Positions 1 to 7,838 of a stretch of DNA of 64,000 bases are shown in pieces. Every line of letters starts with the position of its first letter. The stretch's first letter is position 1. Location of the stretch: NCBI GenBank assembly GCA_041684965.1, contig JAWLGR010000010.1:96424-160423 (forward strand), read 5' to 3'. The translations under genes and the position numbers were made by a program. Under the pieces are notes generated by a model. The model was not told the DNA's origin. It searched no databases and saw nothing but the letters and a program-made list of their open reading frames with translations. The stretch comes from Mariniphaga sp041684965. GTDB taxonomy: Bacteria > Bacteroidota > Bacteroidia > Bacteroidales > Prolixibacteraceae.

Positions 1-409
1 GCGAAATAAAATAATTTCCCACATTTCCTCCAAAACCTTCGGAATATTCAATATAACCGCCATTATGACGGGTAACAACAAATTTTTTTATTCTTCTAAA
101 AAATACAAGTGCAACGAGTGCATGCGATAATTCGTGTTCAAAGGTGGAAAAGCCATACATTTTTCTGAAAATCACTTTATAAAGAAAAATCCCTGCCAGC
201 GAACCTAACAGTACAGACATCCAAATGTCATTGCGGACAGATAAAAGATGAAAGCCTTCAAAAAAAGCAGACGCCAATCCAGGGAGAAAAATTACAGCGG
301 TTATACTCAACCAAAATTTAGCAAAATGAAATTTCTTTTTATAGCTTCCTGCAACAATCAGAAGCAGTATGAACAAGATAACGGGCAGATTCAAAAAAGC
401 TTTATCCAC
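1..409 (-). CDS. M50-like membrane metalloprotease (partial, C-terminus beyond window)
   Basis: The gene reads leftward and leaves the window at base 1, so only its first ~136 residues are visible. They contain three hydrophobic segments (starting LPVILFILLLIVAG, then FWLSITAVIFLPGLAS, then SVLLGSLAGIFLYKV) followed by FEHELSHALVAL, an HExxH zinc-protease motif at the edge of a membrane helix. This is the layout of M50/M50B-like intramembrane or membrane-associated proteases. The start is uncertain: the frame opens after a TGA and has no ATG. A GTG at 409 is the best candidate and a TTG at 394 is the alternative. The substrate cannot be inferred. Confidence 0.7.
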   Translation of the reverse strand, partial: MDKAFLNLPVILFILLLIVAGSYKKKFHFAKFWLSITAVIFLPGLASAFFEGFHLLSVRNDIWMSVLLGSLAGIFLYKVIFRKMYGFSTFEHELSHALVALVFFRRIKKFVVTRHNGGYIEYSEGFGGNVGNYFIS

Positions 410-685
410 AGTTAACTTAAATAATGGTGCTACAGATTCTTGAATAATACATTCCCGTCAAAGCTAGTTTTATTTATTTTTAAGGCAAAATATTATTTTT
501 AAATTAATGAAGCTGCAACATAATATACCTCCATGAAAAATTTGTTCCAGCATTAATCCATCATGTAAAAATTATATTGACAACTTTTTAAACTTGAGAT
601 TATCTGAATAATTTTTAAAAAACATTGAACCAACATGAATTTTCGATGTTAAATTCAGATGTGGAAACAAAAACCAACTTCAGCA

Positions 686-892
686 ATGGAATATGCATCG
701 TTTTACGGGAATATTTACAGATGTCCCTTTAACCGGAGGTTAAAAACATGTCCTTTTTATTCACAAAATCAAATTTCTTTCGAGGAGAAACTAGCATGGT
801 TTGAAGACATGGGAATAGCAGAAAAAGATACAATTGTGAAACACCATAACAGGTGCGCAGCAGAACGGTCAAAATCACACGTAATTTTTTAG
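686..892 (+). CDS. CPFN/HxxC mini-protein, copy 1 (68 aa, uncharacterised)
   Basis: This small ORF would look spurious alone, but it aligns along its whole length with the 69-residue protein at 31211-31420 on the other strand. Shared features are an N-terminal FY, a CPFN tetrapeptide followed six residues later by CxF, an S..E helix start, and a KHxxC pattern followed by a basic tail (KHHNRCAAER here, KHDECVRKR there). Two Cys near the N-terminus plus His and Cys near the C-terminus could form one zinc site, but that is inference. I chose the internal ATG at 686 rather than 659 because the lengths and N-termini (MEYAS / MKYTA) then match. No clear ribosome binding site is visible. Function unknown; the recurrence of the pattern is the main evidence that it is real. 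Confidence 0.6.
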   Translation: MEYASFYGNIYRCPFNRRLKTCPFYSQNQISFEEKLAWFEDMGIAEKDTIVKHHNRCAAERSKSHVIF

Positions 893-948
893 CATGAATG
901 TATTTGCCATATTCTCCCTGGCATGAATATCTCTCCTGACTTAATCTT

Positions 949-2193
949 TTAATATAAAACAATTTTTCTGGTATCTACCGTAATATTTTGTGCATTCATT
1001 AAATGAACTAAATAAATGCCATCACCTGGCCATGTGGAAAGGTCAATATTAGTTTGATAAGATTTAATGGGAGCAGAATAAATAATTTGACCCAATAAAG
1101 TTACGATTTTCAAAGTATAACCTTCCATAGACGGGTAATTACTTCCAAATTCAATTGTGATATGATCATTTGCCGGATTAGGATATATTTTGATGGCATA
1201 CCCCTTATTAAAATCTGGTAAACCGACATTAATCTTTAAAGTATCAGTAACAGCAAGGTACAATGTATCAGTACAGATGTTTTCAGCAAACTCATATCTG
1301 GTATAGTGCTCTATAATACTATCACATCCACCAAAAGTTGTTATAAGGCTATCAATATTTTCAGGGTATACTTTGGGCGATATTTCCCGGAAAAAAACAT
1401 CTGACACATACACTATGCTTGTGTCTTTAAGAATTGTATCACGACAACTAATTGAATTAAAAACCCTTGTAATTTCAGTTGATGATAAAACTCTGTTCCA
1501 AATAGCTATATCATCTAAGCTTCCATAAAATGGCTCAAATCCGTCACAAGTGCCAAAATTTAAAGGTAAACCTTTTAAAATGGTGTTAATCAGACCAGAT
1601 TCCATTTCTGTAGTATTCTGCAATACTCCGTCGATATAGAGCAATAATTGTTTTGATTTGGTATTTCTTACAAAAACCACATTATGCCAGGCGTTATCAT
1701 TATAAACATTTCCGGACGTAACGGAGTTATGAAGTATATTATGTTCCAGGCCATTTGCCCGGCTGTTGGCCATATGTCTGACACCCCAACCGCCATGGCT
1801 TAAACCATCATGATATCTGACAAAATTACCTATTGAATTACCAATGTTTTGATATTTAAACCAAACAGAACAAGTAAATGAAATAGTATCAAAAGCTACA
1901 AAATCGGAGTTTAAAAAGCTGATTGAATTATCTGAAAATCGATAAGCACTATTGGAATTTCCAAACCTGTCACTTGTCAATTCAGCACCATTAACGATTC
2001 CATTATGACCGTTACCACTTTCATCATTGGCATTGCCATTAAAGGGCCACCAACCAACCAAATCATCGGTTGGAATGTATGCAGGGACATTTTGAGCATA
2101 AACATCTGTATTGTCATTCCATTGCACAGCTTCTTTCCCATATAAATATAAAGTTATTAACTGTACAAGGAAAATTATTACCAGGTTTTTCAT
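949..2193 (-). CDS. T9SS-secreted LamG-domain protein
   Basis: A 414-residue secreted protein. It begins with a signal peptide (MKNLVIIFLVQLITLYLYG). Next is a LamG/concanavalin-like jelly roll of about 200 residues, recognisable from GWWPFNGNANDESGNGHNG through the LYIDGVLQ strand to DDIAIWNRVLSSTEI. A short linker with Cys-Asp (GGCDSI, ENICTDTLY) follows, as in many Bacteroidota LamG proteins. The last ~75 residues (IYPNPANDHITIEFG ... GDGIYLVHL ... KIVLY) form a type A T9SS sorting domain, so the protein should be carried across the outer membrane and attached to the surface or released. LamG domains usually bind glycans or proteins; the ligand here is unknown. Confidence 0.88.
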   Translation of the reverse strand: MKNLVIIFLVQLITLYLYGKEAVQWNDNTDVYAQNVPAYIPTDDLVGWWPFNGNANDESGNGHNGIVNGAELTSDRFGNSNSAYRFSDNSISFLNSDFVAFDTISFTCSVWFKYQNIGNSIGNFVRYHDGLSHGGWGVRHMANSRANGLEHNILHNSVTSGNVYNDNAWHNVVFVRNTKSKQLLLYIDGVLQNTTEMESGLINTILKGLPLNFGTCDGFEPFYGSLDDIAIWNRVLSSTEITRVFNSISCRDTILKDTSIVYVSDVFFREISPKVYPENIDSLITTFGGCDSIIEHYTRYEFAENICTDTLYLAVTDTLKINVGLPDFNKGYAIKIYPNPANDHITIEFGSNYPSMEGYTLKIVTLLGQIIYSAPIKSYQTNIDLSTWPGDGIYLVHLMNAQNITVDTRKIVLY

Positions 2194-2396
2194 AAGTGGT
2201 TTGATTTTTTAGTTTCAAAAATAAACTTTTTATTTAACTAACAGTAATGATTCAGAATGTTCGGTGGAATTGGAAACCACTTTACCCGTCCAACCTTTCA
2301 GTAAAAAGCTTTGATTTGGTTGGATTGCTCTTTTTTCCCATTTAGGTCTCAAGTTTTCCTATGAGGGATCTTCATTGCCAATCGATTAAAATATCT

Positions 2397-3197
2397 TCAG
2401 ATTTTAACTACATTCCCGGTAAAATTGTAAAACACCTGGTCGCCGGCTAATTTTTTCATTTCAGGCAACAGATCCACCCCTGTGCAATGACAGATGCCAA
2501 GATTTTCAGGTTTCAGCTTATTAAAATAGTCCAGCACAGACCGGCGCTGCTTCTGCGGAGCATTTTTCAGGTGAAAACCACCGGTTATCAGATTTACCGG
2601 CATCCGGAACAGACGGCGTGCTTCCTCCACAATGTTGGTAATACCCCGGTGCGAACAGCTGCTGAGCACCGATAATTTCTTATCGTTCACAATGGCAAGA
2701 AACAGTTCATCGTTGAACTCATCATTTACAATACCATCTCCTTTATCGGTGTAAAAATAACTGAAACTGGTATCTTCAGGATAAATAACCGGAATGTTGG
2801 GGACAATATATACTCCTGAATCGATTTCTGTTACCTCCATTACAAAGCGCAATCTGCTTTTAAACTTCTCAGGAATGGCAGGGGTCCCTATAAAATCCCT
2901 GCTGTTGTTGTACTTTTTATCGAACACTTCTTTTTTCAGGTATACAGGCGCATCGTTGTTTTCGTTCATGAAGGAAACCAATCCGCCGGTATGATCGTAG
3001 TGGCCATGACTGATAACCAGGGCATCCACTTTGCTGATGTCGATCTCCATAGCTTTGGCATTCGATAAAAAAGCAGAACTCTGACCGGTGTCAAAGAGTA
3101 TTCTGCGCCGGCCAGTATCGAGATAAAAAGAAAGACCGTGTTCAGATACCAGACCCGGCTGGTAAACCAGATTTTCTATGAGGGTAGTTATTTTCAC
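2397..3197 (-). CDS. MBL-fold metallo-hydrolase (COG1237-like)
   Basis: A metallo-beta-lactamase-fold enzyme of about 266 residues. The metal-binding motif SHGHYDHTGG lies near residues 63-72. Further ligand regions are SSCSHRG, GGFHL and the C-terminal GICHCTG. This set matches the COG1237 group, which includes 7,8-dihydropterin-6-methyl-4-(ribofuranosyl)aminobenzene-phosphate synthase homologues; in most bacteria the substrate is unknown. The GTG at 3197 gives the usual N-terminus (KITTLIEN); an ATG at 3263 would add 22 hydrophobic residues that look unlike a family member. No signal peptide is expected with the GTG start, so it is probably cytoplasmic. It stands alone, with no partner gene that would reveal its substrate. 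Confidence 0.8.
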   Translation of the reverse strand: MKITTLIENLVYQPGLVSEHGLSFYLDTGRRRILFDTGQSSAFLSNAKAMEIDISKVDALVISHGHYDHTGGLVSFMNENNDAPVYLKKEVFDKKYNNSRDFIGTPAIPEKFKSRLRFVMEVTEIDSGVYIVPNIPVIYPEDTSFSYFYTDKGDGIVNDEFNDELFLAIVNDKKLSVLSSCSHRGITNIVEEARRLFRMPVNLITGGFHLKNAPQKQRRSVLDYFNKLKPENLGICHCTGVDLLPEMKKLAGDQVFYNFTGNVVKI

Positions 3198-3321
3198 AGG
3201 TAAAATAATAAACTTTAAAGGTAACAATTGACGGGCAATATTGAACAACAATGTAAAAAACATTAGTAATCGGAAAAGAAGTTGCTGCTTATCTGTTTCC
3301 GCCCAACTCTATAGGGTGAAA

Positions 3322-4614
3322 TTAAGTATTTACTTTCTCATTAAATTGAAAGACATTATAGGGTAACGATTCACCGTTAATTTTCAAAACCACAACACCA
3401 TGAGGAGGAACAGTTTTAGAAATGGAATTATCGTATGAGGTTGAAAAAGTTTCTTTCGTCCACAAGTCTTTGGTAATGTAACCCTTTGACGGGTTTATCC
3501 CCACAGATTCCAAATCAAAACGGATTGTTTCACTTTCACCTGTCCGGTTCAAAAGAGCTACAGCCACCTGGCCACTCATTGTTGAAATCAAAGGTTTTCC
3601 CCAAACTTCCAATTCACCGTAATCAATTAATCTACGTGCCTGATATACAAATTTACTTTGATTCAAAGCAATGATCTCAGCATTGGTAATAATCTCCTTT
3701 GTCTGCTCCGACATTGTTGTTAAGTCATTGCCTAATAACAATGGAGAATGCATCATACACCACATTGTAAAGTGTGTTTTGTCTTCTTCATATGTCATTC
3801 CCCTACCTACCTGCAGCATATCCATATCATTGTAATGTCCGTATGAACAATACATCCATAAGTCCGCATTCAAATCTATTATTTTAAGTATCGATTCAAA
3901 AGAATTTGTAATATCACCGGAAATTCTCCAGGAATCAGCAACTCCCGTAACCCATTTTCCGGGAAATTCCCAACGGCAGACATTATAAATAACAGAAGGC
4001 TTTATTCTCCGGGCTATTTGTCCAATTTCAGTATACCGGTTCTGTTCATCAAGTCCTAACCACTGGCCGCCACACCAATCAACTTTTATGAAATCAAAAT
4101 CCCATTCATTTAGAAATAACTGTAAATCCTGTTCTTCATGACCATAAAGTCCCATTCCAACGCCAATAGTATCTTTATCCCACCACGATGCACAGGTGTT
4201 GATTCCCGCATCTGAATATATACCTGCTTTCAGGCCTCTTGAATGAATGTATTGAGATATGCTTTTCATTCCTGAAGGAAACCGGTCCTTATGAGAAATA
4301 ATCTGCCCATTTGCATCCCTTCCTCCAAAATATCCATCATCAATGTTAATAAAACGATATCCGGCTTCTGTCAGGTTAAGTTTAATCATTGCATCGGCCT
4401 GGTCTTTGATAATATCTTCGTTTATATTAATTCTGTAATTATTCCAGCTGGCCCATCCCATTAATGGAGTTTTGTTAAAGTGCTCTTCCTGTTCATTTTG
4501 ATTTTGTATAGATTGAACATTACAAGAAACGATTAAGAATAAAATAATTGGGATGTTTAAAAGTTTAAACACGATAAAAGGGTTATTATTCCAATTGATC
4601 TGCTTATTTGTCAT
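3322..4614 (-). CDS. GH27 alpha-galactosidase, lipoprotein
   Basis: A 430-residue glycoside hydrolase family 27 enzyme, expected to release terminal alpha-galactose (or beta-arabinopyranose) from glycans. The family landmarks are in order: PLMGWASWNNY (about 50-60), INIDDGYFGGRD (about 90-100), GLKAGIYSDAG, the nucleophile Asp179 in FIKVDWCGG, and the acid/base Asp234 in DSWRISGDI. A small beta domain closes the protein. The N-terminus has a hydrophobic stretch ending in LIVSC (Cys31), a lipobox, so the enzyme is likely anchored in the periplasm or on the cell surface. No SusC/SusD pair flanks it, so it is not in an obvious polysaccharide utilisation locus. Confidence 0.9.
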   Translation of the reverse strand: MTNKQINWNNNPFIVFKLLNIPIILFLIVSCNVQSIQNQNEQEEHFNKTPLMGWASWNNYRININEDIIKDQADAMIKLNLTEAGYRFINIDDGYFGGRDANGQIISHKDRFPSGMKSISQYIHSRGLKAGIYSDAGINTCASWWDKDTIGVGMGLYGHEEQDLQLFLNEWDFDFIKVDWCGGQWLGLDEQNRYTEIGQIARRIKPSVIYNVCRWEFPGKWVTGVADSWRISGDITNSFESILKIIDLNADLWMYCSYGHYNDMDMLQVGRGMTYEEDKTHFTMWCMMHSPLLLGNDLTTMSEQTKEIITNAEIIALNQSKFVYQARRLIDYGELEVWGKPLISTMSGQVAVALLNRTGESETIRFDLESVGINPSKGYITKDLWTKETFSTSYDNSISKTVPPHGVVVLKINGESLPYNVFQFNEKVNT

Positions 4615-4774
4615 TTCAATTTAGGTTTTAAATTTTTCACAACAAATATAAACTTAATTCTACAGAATTTTCTGCTGTTTATAAAAGCTTCTCATGTAAA
4701 CTTTAATGTCAGCAGCTTACTCATCAATTAACAGGATTAAACCATAAAAAGGGTTGCAATAGCTAATTTAATCC

Positions 4775-6799
4775 CTACCAGATATCGGCTCTGTTCTCTT
4801 TCGGCAGGAACATATAATCACCTTCATTCACATCAAATGCTTCATGAAACTGCGGCATATTGCGCAACGGTCCCAGCACGCGGAACCTGCCCAGAGAATG
4901 AACATCCTCCTTTGTAAGGCGCAGGATTTCCTTATCGCGTACGTTTCCTGCCCACAAATGAGCGTAAGCCAGGAAGAATCGCTGGTCAGGCGTTAGGCAG
5001 TCGATGGATTTCTTCTGATTGCTTCCATTATGAAATGCCTGGTAGGCAATATTTAGACCGCCCAGATCGGCTATATTTTCGCCCAATGTAAGCTTCCCGT
5101 CAGCCCGCATTGTATCAAGTACAAAAAATTCATTGTATTGGTCGACCAGTACCTGAGCTCTTTCATCGAATCGCCGGGCGTCTTCTTCCGTCCACCAGTC
5201 GTTCAGATTGCCATCTTTGTCGTACTTACGTCCCTGGTCGTCGAATCCGTGAGTGATTTCGTGCCCGATTACCACACCAATAGCTCCATAGTTCACAGCA
5301 TCATCGGCATCGAGATAGAAAAACGGAGGCTGAAGGATGGCGGCCGGGAAAGCAATTTCATTCATTGACGGACTGTAATAGGCATTCACCATTTGTGGTG
5401 GCATGTACCATTCCATTTTATCGACCGGTTTATTGATTTTATTTCTATTGTACTCAGCATTAAATAAACGGGAACGCATGACGTTCTCAAAATAGCTGTC
5501 GCGATTTACTTCCAGTCCGGAATAATCGCGCCACTTATCGGGGTAACCAATTTTTACGTTAATTGTTGCCAGCTTCTCATGCGCTTTCTCCCTGGTTGAA
5601 TCGTCCATCCATTCCAGTTTATTAATACGCTGTCCCAAAGCTATCCTGAGATTTTCTACCAGGTCAATCATGCGTTCCTTCGCTTCAGGCGGAAAATACC
5701 TGGCAACATAAAGCTGCCCGATTGCTTCGCTCAATGCACTGCTGGTAGTTCCCTGCACTCTTTTCCAGCGGGCACGGTCCTCTTCCTGCCCACTCATTAT
5801 TTTTCCATAGAAGTAAAAATTTTGACTTACAAATTCAGAAGAAAGAAAGGGGGCTGCATTATTTATCATATTCCAGCTAAGGTAGTCTTTCCAGTGCTCA
5901 ACAGGTATCTCATTCATCAGGATGCCCACCTCCTTAATAAATCCTGGCATACCTACATTTATTTCCTCCTGGTTTGGAAAGCCAAGCGTGGCAAAGAACC
6001 CTTGCCAGTTGAAACCAGGTGAAAGTGTCATCAAACCAGTCAGGTTCATCTTATTATAGGTAGCATGAGGGTTTCTACGTTCCATACGTGTCATTGAAGC
6101 TTCGGCCAGCCGGGTTTCAATTTTCATGATGGTTTGCGCTTTTTCTTTAGCAGCAGCCCCGTTTGTACCAGTTAGCCGGAACATTCTGGCTATGTGCTCT
6201 GTGTATTCTTTGCGGATTTCTCTGGAACGTTCATCCTGACCAGTGTAGTAATCGCGATCGCTCAGGCCTAGTCCGCCCTGATATAACTGAGCTATGACCC
6301 AGTCGCTGTTTTGCTTATCAGCAGCCCCAAAGAATGAAAATAAGGTGCCGTTACCTTTCAGGTGGTATTTAACAATCAGTTCCTGAATATCATCTATGGT
6401 TTTTACTGAAGAAATTTCCTCTAAGTAAGGCTTCAAGGGGGCTGCTCCCAGCTCTTCAATCTTAACAGTATCCATCCCTTCATTATAAAAATCAGCTATT
6501 TTTTTGCCAACAGAGCCGGATTCGTGCTCTGATGCAATAATTTCCTCAAACAACACCAGTAACTGTTTTTCAGCTTCATCACGTAACTTATCGAAAGTAC
6601 CATAGCGGCTTTTATCGCCAGGCAGCGGGTTCTGTATTTTCCATCTACCATTGGCATATTGATCGAAATCCTGTGCCGGATCTATTGTAGTATCAAGGTT
6701 GTTAATATTAATCCCTGCTGAATTATATTTGTTACTGCAGGCATAAAAGAACACTGTCAAGAGTAGTACGACCGTTTTTAAATAAAATCCTTTTTTCAT
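4775..6799 (-). CDS. pepO: M13 family (neprilysin/PepO-like) metallopeptidase, lipoprotein
   Basis: A 674-residue zinc endopeptidase of the M13 family, which degrades oligopeptides outside the cytoplasm. The zinc motif HEITH is at about residues 512-516 in VVIGHEITHGFDDQGRKYD, and the second signature ENIADLGGL is about 60 residues downstream. The NAYYSP substrate-binding region precedes the HExxH, as expected. The N-terminus is a lipoprotein signal ending FFYAC with Cys21. The length matches full-length bacterial PepO enzymes, and there is no sign of frameshift. It has its own gap on both sides, so it is probably a single-gene transcript. Confidence 0.92.
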   Translation of the reverse strand: MKKGFYLKTVVLLLTVFFYACSNKYNSAGININNLDTTIDPAQDFDQYANGRWKIQNPLPGDKSRYGTFDKLRDEAEKQLLVLFEEIIASEHESGSVGKKIADFYNEGMDTVKIEELGAAPLKPYLEEISSVKTIDDIQELIVKYHLKGNGTLFSFFGAADKQNSDWVIAQLYQGGLGLSDRDYYTGQDERSREIRKEYTEHIARMFRLTGTNGAAAKEKAQTIMKIETRLAEASMTRMERRNPHATYNKMNLTGLMTLSPGFNWQGFFATLGFPNQEEINVGMPGFIKEVGILMNEIPVEHWKDYLSWNMINNAAPFLSSEFVSQNFYFYGKIMSGQEEDRARWKRVQGTTSSALSEAIGQLYVARYFPPEAKERMIDLVENLRIALGQRINKLEWMDDSTREKAHEKLATINVKIGYPDKWRDYSGLEVNRDSYFENVMRSRLFNAEYNRNKINKPVDKMEWYMPPQMVNAYYSPSMNEIAFPAAILQPPFFYLDADDAVNYGAIGVVIGHEITHGFDDQGRKYDKDGNLNDWWTEEDARRFDERAQVLVDQYNEFFVLDTMRADGKLTLGENIADLGGLNIAYQAFHNGSNQKKSIDCLTPDQRFFLAYAHLWAGNVRDKEILRLTKEDVHSLGRFRVLGPLRNMPQFHEAFDVNEGDYMFLPKENRADIW

Positions 6800-7006
6800 C
6801 TTTATCTTTATTTAGAATATCTGATTTGCAATTTCTTTTTAATGATGTGTGGAATACAATTTCCAATAAAAAATTATAAGTTGAAAAAAAACCTCAATCA
6901 TTACAGGCAAAATAATTTTGCAGGTACGGGAAATATCAAAGATCAGGCCATCAATGAAAGCTTGCAATAATATAGTGGTGCGACATAAAGCAACAAAAAA
7001 TATTAC

Positions 7007-7798
7007 TTATTGGATGACAATTTCACTGGTGCTTTTTGTCCAGGCAGAGAAATAGCCCAGAGCCCCATTGGAAAGATTGGACAAGGGGTTGGCAGGCGAT
7101 GGCGAACCGGGATTCTGATTGACAAGTTCGCGCAGGGAGGAAAGGTATTCCCAGGCATTCCTGTCGATTGAAAACAGCTCCACTTTGGCCGTATCGCCCA
7201 CTTCAAATAACTGGCTTCGCATTCGTACCTGAATATTTCTTCCATTAATGCTGCTGTCGTCAAAAACGATGATATCATCTGCCTCATCAAATCGCTTACC
7301 GTTTTTATAAATTTTTACCCTGTAATAATTTTCCTCTTCATAAGGATCTGAAAAATAAAGCAGAATGCGATAACCACTATCAAAGAAAGTTTGTTCAGCC
7401 TGGTATTCATAGCTTAAAGAATCAATTTCTACCAATTGATTTAATGTGGAAACCCCTGTATATTCATCTTTTCCAATTTTTACTGTCAGCCGGTATACAG
7501 CTTGAAAATTTAATGGTAGATTCCTCAATATATATTGTCCCTGCCCGATTTCATCAGCTTTTATTCGAAATCCCGGACTGCTTTCCAGGTAAACTTCTGC
7601 ATTCTCTACTTTTAAGGTGGGTTCATTGCTGAAATAACTGGCGGTTTTTGAAATTTTTACGTCCAGTTCTGCATCGTTATGAGATAGATTACCTTCAATA
7701 ACAACTGCCGGCTCCGATTCGTTTAAATCAATTTCAATAACCTTTTCGCAGCTTACTACAACGAAAAACAGAAAAAATATGTAAATTATCTTGTTCAT
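7007..7798 (-). CDS. DUF4249 lipoprotein, partner of the TonB-dependent receptor
   Basis: About 263 residues. The preferred ATG at 7798 gives MNKIIYIFFLFFVVVSC, a compact lipoprotein signal with Cys17; an upstream ATG at 7834 would add 12 residues. The body (EKVIEIDLNESEPAVVIEGNLS ... and C-terminal GALGYFSAWTKS) matches DUF4249, a Bacteroidota-specific family nearly always encoded beside a TonB-dependent receptor. It lies directly downstream of that receptor on the same strand, about 40 nt away, so the two are almost certainly co-transcribed. By analogy with SusD it may be a surface substrate-binding or plug lipoprotein, but the ligand is not known. Confidence 0.85.
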   Translation of the reverse strand: MNKIIYIFFLFFVVVSCEKVIEIDLNESEPAVVIEGNLSHNDAELDVKISKTASYFSNEPTLKVENAEVYLESSPGFRIKADEIGQGQYILRNLPLNFQAVYRLTVKIGKDEYTGVSTLNQLVEIDSLSYEYQAEQTFFDSGYRILLYFSDPYEEENYYRVKIYKNGKRFDEADDIIVFDDSSINGRNIQVRMRSQLFEVGDTAKVELFSIDRNAWEYLSSLRELVNQNPGSPSPANPLSNLSNGALGYFSAWTKSTSEIVIQ

Positions 7799-7838
7799 TG
7801 TAATTACTTTTGTAAAAATACTTTTCATTCTCATTTTT

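Noticed and set aside
402..410. TTATCCACA, a perfect DnaA-box-like 9-mer
   Set aside because: It lies at the start of the protease gene, is a single copy and is 48 kb from dnaA; one 9-mer can occur by chance.
729..962. Minus-strand frame of 77 codons
   Set aside because: It overlaps the CPFN mini-protein, which has supporting homology, and shows no motif of its own.
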